A DNA stretch of 64,000 nt from Cocos nucifera (taxonomy: Eukaryota; Streptophyta; Magnoliopsida; Arecales; Arecaceae): contig QRFJ01000504.1 in NCBI GenBank assembly GCA_006176705.1, positions 177,861-241,860 on the forward strand. The letters are read 5' to 3'. The notes below the pieces were generated by a model, which worked only from the letters and a program-made list of their open reading frames with translations, had not been told where the DNA came from and made no database searches. Position 1 is the first letter of the stretch. The number at the start of each line of letters is the position of its first letter. Shown piece by piece: positions 55,596 through 64,000 of the stretch. The translations under genes and the position numbers were made by a program.

Positions 55596-58084
55596 TGATG
55601 AAAAAAAAATCTAGGATTTCATGCATATATTTCAAAATTTTTTCAAAAATTTGCATAGCGAAAGACTTAGATTAATCATATTAATCTACTAATGGATGTA
55701 AAAACACCTATATCTAGGATCTTATGATATGATATAAAGTATGCAATAAATCTAAAAATAAATAACGTGCATAGGTGTTGATCATATCAATATCAATCTA
55801 GATCAATCTAGTAGGATGTAGAGATCATATCTCTATACCTAATCATGCGTCAAGAACTCTATTGCTGATTATGTGGATGAGAATATTGCTCAGAGCCGCA
55901 TAGGACATCTAGCCTCTATAAGTTATCCACATGAGACTTCTAGGATGATTGGAGGTTCGACAATCAAAGATTTGTGCAGTGTGCTAGCATCTTATAGATC
56001 CCTCTTGATAGTTGATCTTGATTCTTCTTCTTCGGATCTCTTGAACTTTTTGAGTGATAAAGAACTTGAGGAGGACTTAGGAGACATGATCTTTTTGTTT
56101 GATCTCTCAAGGATATATGGAAGAAGGAGGAAGAAAAGCTCTAAAGAAAAACACCTTCTACTCTCCTTTATTTTCTCTCAATAAGACATGCACTGAAGCT
56201 GTCCTAAAGAAAGCCCAACCCCAATGGTATTTGCACCCAATATTCCCATGCCTAAGCCTCTATCCCACATTCAATCATCTCTTAAAATTTCATGACAAAA
56301 CTCCGCTTAAATAGAGAGATCGGAGGAGTCCCGATCTAGGTCAAATACCTAGAATTGGAAAGTTCAAAGGAGGCAATGTAGGGGGCGCCCAACTCTTAGG
56401 CATCTCATTATTAATTTTAGGCATTGGAAACCAAAAACTCACACAAATAATCTTCCTTTTCCATCAAAAATATCAGATCAAATCTGATTAAAATTGGTGC
56501 CATGGTTGGATAGAGTTAAGGAATTAACAAACTCTATCAATTAGTGTCCTAGGTCAAAACAACTTGTTTTAACCTAGTCAAAACTAATTTCCAAACTATG
56601 AGAGAAGTAGGATATGGGGCATGCGTGGGCTTCTCTAGGTGTGAGAAATCTCATGCAAAAAATAAAAAATGAAGGGTATGGAGAGAGGTGAGTTGGCAAA
56701 AAGAAAGAGAGAGAGTCCAAGTCCAACTAGATTTTCTAATTTTTCTTTAGTCAAACCAAATTTTAAGCCCAATTAAATTAGGATTGGTTCAACCTAATTA
56801 AGGATGATCTTAGTCCAACTAAGATCTCATTTAAATCTAATTAAATCATATTTAATTCTAATTTAAATCCTAAGCCAATTAGAAATTAGGTGCACATAAG
56901 TGCTAATTGAATATGGAATTAATCTTCCATGAAATTGGCTTATCCCATAAATCAATTAGACTTGACCTAATTAAATCCAAACCAAATCAAATTGAATCTC
57001 ATTTAATTAGACTCAATCTTAGCCCTAATGTTCAATCAAATTGAGCTAATTAGCAATCCAATTACTAATTAATCCTCCTATAATTCTTGCGCTAGATCAA
57101 ACATCAATCGTATTGACTATTTGATCCTAGAACGATTCATAATCATTGATCAACCATCTGATCAGATAAAAAACTCATGTCTGTGACCTCATAGGTTCGA
57201 ACCTAAGCTAGTAACATAGGAATAAATTCATATATCAATCAAAGTAACCATCTAGCAATGGTACTCGACATCCGGATAGGTCGAATGTATAAAAAGCAAT
57301 ATTCTAAAATCCATTCAAATATGGTTCACATATAATTCATCCCTTTGACTTTTGTATTTAAGATGACTCAAAGTTAAATTATCAGCCTTAGAATAGTGTA
57401 TCCATTATGTATCTCAATGCAATAAGTCTTGTGACTCCTCGCAAGGACCATCTTGGCCAAGATTTTGCTAAATTGAAACACAATTCAACATAGCTCCTGA
57501 AACTAGGTGTAGTTAATCCTATCTTGACTCACACATGGACTTCATAAGTACTTGACTAAGCTTAAAAATCTTTCATCACTAAATTAAAAATTTAGATAGT
57601 CTGGTATCAAAGCATAGTAAGTTGCTCATAAGTCACCATGGTGATCTCAGTTTAGAAGGATACTTATATCCATATCCCTTCAGAGCAAATCTTGATAGCA
57701 GAATACTTCAACGTTGGTCATATTTAGTGCAAATGTATCCTTTCATCTCACCTACATGCCATACCAGTATCTCCGCACTCCTTGGTTAAGAGGATAACAA
57801 ACCCATATGGTGCATAATGATCTATACTCAATAAATATTGTCATCCTAGGGAACAATGTATCATTTGATCATGAATATATTTAAGGACTAAATGATAAAT
57901 CATCTCTTTATTGATTCTAAATAGTCCTAAGAATTTCATCACAATATAAGAGTTTATAAAAAAGGCGTACGCTTATGATGAAAAAAGTCAAATAAAATTT
58001 TTATTAATGATAAATCATATACAATTACAAGTTAGCTCAATCGTCAACAGACTGACGGTTGGCTTTGGGATGCATTTCCTAACA
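55596..58084 (-). repeat. 5' LTR of copia-2
   Basis: 2489 bases, minus-strand start TGTTAGGAAATGCATCCC at 58084 and end TTTCATCA at 55596. Short plus-strand open frames inside (55873-56314) are noncoding. Many transitions separate it from the 3' LTR, so the insertion is old. Confidence 0.9.
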
Positions 58085-58865
58085 AAGGTCCCAAGACCTA
58101 AGACAGATGGTCTTGGGAGCTAGAGGTGTCCTAGCTCTCGCTCACAAGCACATCTAACTACTCTTACAATTGCAAATTCAAATAAAATCTTATAAAAAAT
58201 GCTTTAATAATAATCATACTAATTACACTCCTATTATTACTTACAAAAATCCTCCAGATTGCAGCATTCATCAGCCTGCCTTTCTTATCCATACAACTCA
58301 ATCGAAAGATGGTGCTATGGTTGGGCATCACCTCCTTTCTAGTCGGCTACAATAATCAATCAACTTATTAGAGACATGCAAAAAAATAACAATTCAATAA
58401 CTTATAAGCTAAAGGATCAGAATTCATTATCTCTCTATGCACATGACTAGCAATAGACTCACGGTCAAGAGTGTGCGTGTACTCATGAGTATCCTGATTT
58501 TGATGAGACATAGCCTAAAAAATATTTAAATCATATAAATTAGTATCAAATATAATTATCAGTATAATAAAAAATTCATAAGTTATAAATTTAACTTGAA
58601 ACTCCTAGCTCCTCCAATGCCTGACCATCCCCTCCCACTAACTTGGAGGACAATCCTAGATCCAAGGAACAAGCTCTTCCTCAGCATCCCTATAGTGCTC
58701 TAGCCATCCTTTATGAAGCTTGATCTTATAGTTTTGGTATAACTTCTTAATCTTCTACAGTCAGGCATCTCGAGCCCTCTCATAATCTGGAGAGTCATAC
58801 CTTCTCTATATAAAGTTATCAAAAGTTAATTATAAAATTATTCTAATCAAATATAGCATAAATAT

Positions 58866-58920
<55 letters not shown>

Positions 58921-59520
58921 CTAAGATACACTTATCCAAATCTCCTCCCACACTCGATCTTTCACACCTGCATCCATCAATGGCTAATCTAGTATGGAAA
59001 TGATGTTGGACCGCCCACAAGCACTTCAAAAAAGGTATGCATCTTTCATGTGGTCTCTTTTACTGGCCTTACCTCCTGATCATACTCTATCATGATCTGA
59101 TTCTGGCAGTTCCACACATGTGCATGCATGTGAGACCATAAAATATCCTACTGAATAATGCACCTACAATGAAAATACATTACGAATATATAAGAGTATG
59201 CAATAACTATACAATAAATAAATAAATAATTAATATAATAAAAATCTACTCTCACTGAGATTGTGCGATGTGGATATAGGTGAAGCTAGATCGGTGGATG
59301 GATTATATATCGAAGATGCATAGGCTAGCAAAGTGGCTGCTAGTGAAGGCTCAGATGTGCTGGTGGAAGGAGTATGTACCTATAAAGTTGAAGCGGATGT
59401 GGATGTGGATGGAATATGCACCAGCAATGGCTCAGATGTGAAGCTCCACGTAGCCCATGGAGGGATGGAGGTGAAAACTAGATGGCATTTTGGTACCATC
59501 ATGACCTGTAATATTAATAA
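58085..59520 (-). pseudogene. CACTA accessory gene (Transposase_24-like), 5' and middle part
   Basis: Minus strand. A Pro/Ser/Thr-rich N-terminal exon lies at about 59512-59250 (PEPSLAATLLAYASS-like). Next is HVWNCQNQIMIEYDQEVRPV near 59130-59060, then DAGVKDRVWEEIW near 58960. The diagnostic segment KIKKLYQNYKIKLHKGWLEH continues with YRDAEEELVPWI, then HWRS near 58560. Each exon-like block is followed by an AT-rich gap. One gap holds a long TA repeat (58869-58919). The pattern matches the plant CACTA second gene of the Transposase_24 (En/Spm accessory) family. Several stops. The 3' end is at 37607-38031. Confidence 0.65.
58869..58919. repeat. (TA)n microsatellite
   Basis: About 25 TA units in a row, in an intron-like gap of the CACTA accessory gene. 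Confidence 0.97.
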
Positions 59521-59671
59521 ATATAATATATTGAAAAATAATATTAGTAGAGCATCACTAAATGAACACTAACATTTATACCTGGTGATCAATTGAACTC
59601 ATCATCTATTGGCATCTACAATATGAACATCACCATCTCTCCTGATAAATGTATCTAGGATCTTGATAACA

Positions 59672-62361
59672 CTAGATAAGTTGTCTTAGAGGAATACTTT
59701 GTATGCATAGTCCAACATCATCATCAACCTCAGTATCATCAAAGATATGCTTAGACACCATCCTCACAACAACACCCCATTGAGGCTCCAAGGGATCATT
59801 AAAATAGAAGATTTGACTAGCTTGAGAGGCAAGTATATATGGTTCTTCAGTGCAAAGATGGCATTGCATGTTAACGAGAGTAAAACCATACTTATTAGTC
59901 TTCATCCCTAACTGAGATAAGGTATCAAACCAATCGCATTTCATCAATATTGTAACCCTTCCTTTAAAATAGTAATCTAGGATGACTATCTTCTCCATAA
60001 CTCCATAATAGTTCAGATCCTCCGTACGAGACTGTGAATCCCTCAAGCTAGCATAACATCCAATTATAGCACTCAATATCATGCCACTATTTTGTATTGC
60101 CATGTTTTGAGCTCGACTGTGAATATTAAACTTATAGCTATTGATGATGAGTTGTTTGTACTCACAAATAGTACGATTAGGTTCTATTGAAGGAGCACGC
60201 ACTTCATGGATCACATCATTGAGCGGTAATCTCCATACCTAAAAAGATAACACCTAATTAGTAAACTTGTCCAAATAGGATGTACAAGGCAGAAATATAT
60301 ACTCGCTGACATGATCTTTGAACCACTCAAAAAACTATTTGCTATGCATTTTCTTCTTTTTCGCATACTTAAAGCACTGTATTTTACTCTTATGATCTTT
60401 TTATATTTGCTACAAAAGAAACAAATTTAGATGTAATGGGATATAAATAACAAAAAATAAATAAGGCTAAGTGACACCTTAAATAACTTAATGACATCAT
60501 AATTGAACAACACATAGTGATGCATCTTATCCCTTTCCTCAAGGCTCAAATCAATAAGATGGTATGAAGTGGAAAGTCCACCTGGCTATGGAATAGATTC
60601 AAATGCAGGCTCAATCAGCTCATTCTAATCATTCTAATTCCTCATTCGTCAATTACGATGTGTCTCATGCTTGTTTAAATATATGGTATAAAAATTCATA
60701 TACTTTTGATTCAAATAATCTTCTACTATGGATCTCTCCAGGTGATTCATATTCTTTATATAAGATTTTAGTGTTTGAATATTTCACACGATGGGGTACA
60801 TCCATCGGCAGAATACTTGGCCTTCAAGTGCAACTTCTCCCATAAGGTACATGTGAGATTTCATCATAACTTAAAAAATGATGGTGAAAATATTTTCTTT
60901 AGATTACATAATATAGTCACTGCCCTTATCTTTATTTTCTTCACATCTTTCTTAAGTAAGCTCTTCACACAAATATCTTTATAAAAGTTACAAAGATGAC
61001 CGACAACCATTCTTATATTTTTTGGCAACATACAATGAATAGCTATTAGGGTCAACTCATACATCAATAAATGGTAATCATGAGTCTTCAATCTACCAAG
61101 TTTCATAATCTTACTATTCACACGCTTTGATATGTTGCATGAATACTTATCTGGGATCTTTATGTTTTCCAATACACGAAAAAATATAGACCGTTCGAAG
61201 GTATTCATAACATAGCATGCATGAGGGAGCCTCTACTATTCTCCTCCTACGGGCTTTGGATGGAGTTATCTTCTAATATCCTATTCTTTCATGTCAAACT
61301 AGAAGTTCAAGTCATCCTTTGTCTTATTCTTGATGTTCAAGATCATTGTCACTAAAAGCTTGCACACGTTCTTTTTAATATGCATGATATTTAAATAATG
61401 ATGTAATAAATTTGTCTCCCAATATGGCAAGTCAAAAAATATGCTTTTTTTTCTCTAATTAAAGTGGGTGTCATCTATCTTTGATTGAGGCTTCCTATTC
61501 TTACCATCAATTAGATCATCTTTTCTAAATTCAACACTAAGACCATCCAACTTTCTCAACACCTCACTCCCAAACATCCAGATAGGTGTCCCACCTTCTT
61601 CAATAGTGCCATCGAAGAAGCGTGCATCCCTTCTGTATGGATGGTTTTGATGGAGAAAATAGCGATATCCCATAAAACTAAAGCTCCTCCAATATGTTAA
61701 CCTTTTAGACTGGATGTTTTTTTCATAAATCAAGTATGCTAGCTCATCTTTCGTGCTCCAACTTGATATTACAGCATAAGCTGAAAAATCGTTTATTATC
61801 CACATAAACACCGCGTATATGGAGAATGACTCATTCATTAAAGCATCAAAAATTAGAACATCTTAAACACTCAATAACTATTTTAGCTTAGCAATAAGAG
61901 GCTACAAATAGACATCAATGTCATCTCTTATCTTCATCAGTCCAAGGATGAGTACTGTCATAAAAGCAAAGGATTTTTTTACACACATCCATGGTAGAAG
62001 GTTGTAAACATGAGTAAACACTAGCCATATAGTGTTGTTGGTATTTATATGCTTGAATAGGTTAAAACCATCACATGACAAGTCCAATCTCATATTGTGT
62101 CTCTTTTGTACAAAGTTAGGATATATTTCATTAAACTTTTTTCATGCCTCTCTATCAACTGGATATCTTAATGCATTGTCTTTTATTTGCTCCTCCTTAT
62201 GCCATCTCATGTCATTCGATGTTCTTACCAATATAAATAACTTTTGTAGTCTCAGTATCAAAGAAAAGTGCCACATCAACTTTTGAGAAACATAGAATGA
62301 TGTGCCATCTTTATTCTATTTTCATCTTGATACATTGTACCTCATGCACTCATTTCAATTA
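59672..62361 (-). pseudogene. CACTA TNP2-type transposase
   Basis: Minus strand, entering at 62361 where the SIRE LTR cuts it. TNP2 core: LRLQKLFILVRTSNDMRWHK, RLDLSCDGFNLFKHI, NLLPWMC, RDDIDVYL (62290-61900). It continues with MWIINDFSAYAVISSWSTKD, SFMGYRYFLH and ARFFDGTIEEGG (61838-61455). Then a DUF4218-type region, KTHDYHLLMYELTLIAIHCM and LKKIFSPSFF (61208-60864), and RWMYP further on. Last, a DUF4216-type domain (60214-59672) with YYGVMEKIVILDYYFKGRV, KCDWFDT, YGFTLVNM and YILASQASQIFYF. This is the expected order for plant CACTA transposases, which cut and paste the element. Stops are scattered, and the N-terminal end is beyond the SIRE insertion. The DUF4216 part is open for 180 codons. 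Confidence 0.88.
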
Positions 62362-63640
62362 TGTTGAGCCTAGGTTTGATGTTGATGAATAACAAAATGT
62401 TTGAGTTTATTTTGGTACTAATAAATTGGTTGAGTATTTAAAATAAATTCAAGAAGTCAGGAACCTATCTCGATGAAGCTCTATATTTTTTATTGAAAGA
62501 ACCAAGAAAAAAGAGCAAAAGATATCAAGCCAAATATTTTTCAAAGTTTACTAGGTCTTGAGCCAACTCAAGGAAGGCTTAAGTTGACTCTGGCATGATT
62601 TCAGCATTTAGCATAGACTATGAGTTGACTCAAGAACAATATGAGCCGACTCAAGGATTCAAACAAGCATCAGGACTCAAAAACAAAAGATAGCATTTTG
62701 GAGCCTATCATTTGAGTCAACTCAAGCATAGTGTGAGCCAACTCAAATATATCTGATATGCTTCAAAATTGGCATGACTGAGGAGTCGACTCAAGAAAAG
62801 CATGAATGGACTCAAGTCTCAGAAGGATACCAGTTCAAGAATAGAAAGCTAAATTTATCATCCTGCTGCTAGAGCTAACTCAAGAAATCCATAAGCTGAC
62901 TCATAAGGACATAGAGCCGACTTAAGGATCTGGAGAGTCGACTTATGAGCTTTTGATAGCACTAATGGCTAATTTTTTGCACTACTTTTAATGGTTAGTT
63001 TTTTTTTTTACTCCTACGACTACTTCAATCTTTCCAACGGTCAAAATTTCTTCTCCAGCCACTTCCAAGCTTATTAAAAGCTAGAAAATTAATTAAAAAG
63101 AAAAAAAGTAGATTAAAAAGAGAAAATTATTAGATTGAGTGAGGTTTATCGAATACCATTGAAAAGGAAAAAAAGAGAAAAATTAGGGCATAGAATTGAG
63201 AGCTTTCAAGGAGGAATCATTTCCAACTTCATCCACATCCTCTCAAGCATCATTCAAGAGAAGTTGAAGTATCTTTTGTGCAATTCATTGGCAACTTCTT
63301 CAAACTTATAAGTGTTCATCTTTTTATTTTTTATTTGTATTAAAATTTTATATTTATAATTTTATTTTTTTTATAAATTTTTTTGGGAAAAAGAAACTTA
63401 GGGTCAGGCCCATCTAAGCTCAGAATTGGATAAGTATAGATTTTGGTTGATAAGCCCAAAAAGTTAACTGAATTGATTGTGAACCTGAAAAATAATTGAT
63501 ATAAGATTTTGGTTGGTGATCTCAAAAAATCAACCAGATTTGTTTATGAGCCCAAAAAAATAAATGTATTGTATTCTACGAGATTATAGTCAAATTTTTA
63601 AGGGGAGCTTGGGGAGTGGATGTTATTTTTGACCTAACCA
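62362..63640 (+). repeat. 5' LTR of SIRE-2
   Basis: The start resembles the SIRE-1 LTR (TGTTGGCTCTAGTATTGATT). Repeated GAGTCAACTCAAG / GAGTCGACTCAAG-like motifs lie at 62570-62950, as in SIRE-1 at 20708-20920. The end is unclear: the expected U5 end and primer site seem to be missing before gag, so a small deletion is likely. Confidence 0.65.
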
Positions 63641-63683
63641 TCAAGAGCTAAAGATCTTTGGCAATCCAAAATAATTTTTTTTT

Positions 63684-64000
63684 AATGAAGGCCATTCCAT
63701 AAATAGACCATCAATGCTTAATGGATTGAATTACACTTATTGGAAAGCTATGATGAAAATATTTGTACAAGCACAAGATTACAATTTATGGTAAATCATA
63801 GTTAATGGCCTACATACTACCAAAGCATTGAAAGAGCATAATAAAAAAATAGCCTAATTAAATACTAAAGCTATAACTATACTTTGTTGTTTATTGGATA
63901 TAAATGAATTTAACTTGATTTCTTCTTGTATTTTGGTAAAAAAAATATGAAAAAATTAGAAATGATCTTTGACGAAATGATCTTTGACGGAGCAAATGAA
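63684..64000 (+). pseudogene. SIRE-2 gag, N-terminal part
   Basis: Reads EGHSINRPSMLNGLNYTYWK, AMMKIFVQAQDYNLW, then LNTKAITILCCLLDINEFN. This is the typical start of SIRE-lineage copia Gag (family: G..INRP..F.G.NY.YWK). Stops TAA, TAA, TGA and TAG occur within 100 codons. No clear start codon in frame. Continues past the window. Confidence 0.75.

Larger units (their letters stand above)
38032..58084 (-). mobile_element. Ty1/copia retrotransposon with nested insertions (copia-2)
   Basis: LTRs of 2480 and 2489 bases (38032-40511 and 55596-58084) flank a minus-strand gag-protease-integrase-RT-RNase H series. The initiator-Met primer site lies at 55583-55594 and a polypurine tract (GATAAGTGGAAGT) precedes the 3' LTR. 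The coding part is split by a hAT-like element at 41952-42899 and by a Tat-clade gypsy element at 44264-52849. Flanking five-base sequences (CTCAG at 38027 and AAGGT at 58085) do not match, so flanking change or recombination has occurred. The sequence on both sides is CACTA accessory-gene sequence. Confidence 0.85.
36892..62361 (-). mobile_element. CACTA (En/Spm) DNA transposon, split by nested insertions
   Basis: The left end reads TACTACTACAAAAAA (CACTA-type terminus with the first C changed to T), followed by about 0.5 kb of short subterminal repeats. On the minus strand, reading inward from the right, there is a TNP2-type transposase (62361-59672), then a Transposase_24-like gene (59520-58085). 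That gene resumes after a copia insertion at 38031-37607, just inside the terminus. Gene order and strand are consistent with a single element. The other terminus lies beyond the SIRE-like insertion at 62362 and outside the window, so the three-base target duplication cannot be checked. Without the insertions the visible part is about 5.4 kb. Confidence 0.8.
62362..64000 (+). mobile_element. SIRE/Maximus-like copia element, 5' part (SIRE-2)
   Basis: LTR from TGTTGAGCCTAGGTTTGATG (62362), then gag from about 63684, running off the window. It interrupts the CACTA transposase reading frame exactly at its first base. The adjacent five bases are AATTA (62357-62361); the matching copy should lie beyond 64000. 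Confidence 0.75.

Noticed and set aside
59333..59572. Plus-strand open frame rich in Val/Asp/Gly
   Set aside because: Its complement is the Pro/Ser/Thr-rich N-terminal exon of the CACTA accessory gene. The minus strand fits the gene order.

Overview
This window looks like heterochromatic DNA from a large plant genome, most likely a monocot. I saw no host gene, rRNA, tRNA or CRISPR array. Nearly every stretch that can be identified belongs to a transposable element: LTR retrotransposons of both superfamilies, a CACTA DNA transposon and a short hAT-type element. Almost all coding regions carry stop codons or frameshifts. The stops are mostly TAG/TGA where related proteins have CAG/CGA/TGG, as expected from long-term cytosine methylation and deamination. 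A palm is possible from general resemblance of the LTRs, but the sequence alone does not prove this.

Layout. (1) 1-3.8 kb: an LTR-like block, then a decayed gag fragment and an ~0.8 kb LTR with a primer-binding-site-like sequence. (2) ~3.85-9.99 kb: a minus-strand Ty1/copia element with long LTRs, no gag or protease, and a duplicated integrase segment. (3) 10.12-17.28 kb: a complete plus-strand gag-only retrotransposon (Athila-like LTRs, tRNA-Asp-type PBS, exact target duplication CCTTC) sitting in an older Ty3/gypsy LTR. (4) 17.57-21.77 kb: the 3' part of a SIRE/Maximus-like copia element with an env-position gene remnant and an intact 3' LTR. (5) 21.8-36.9 kb: a minus-strand Tat-like gypsy remnant split by LTR-like sequence, which is split by a copia LTR, which is split by a second gag-only element (26.29-33.37 kb, minus strand). 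(6) 36.9-62.36 kb: a CACTA transposon (subterminal repeats, Transposase_24-like gene, TNP2-type transposase). It is split by a second minus-strand copia element (38.03-58.08 kb), which itself carries a hAT-like element (41.95-42.90 kb) and a Tat-clade gypsy element (44.26-52.85 kb, exact target duplication GAGAT). (7) 62.36-64.0 kb: the LTR and gag start of a SIRE-like copia element that has landed in the CACTA transposase gene.

The parts do not form a metabolic or defence system. Their relationship is stratigraphic: target duplications and rejoining reading frames give a relative insertion order. The clearest series is CACTA first, then copia, then gypsy and hAT inside the copia. The most unusual items are the two gag-only elements with conserved noncoding motifs, the 114/115-bp alternating tandem array and dual RNase H of the Tat-clade element, and the depth of nesting.
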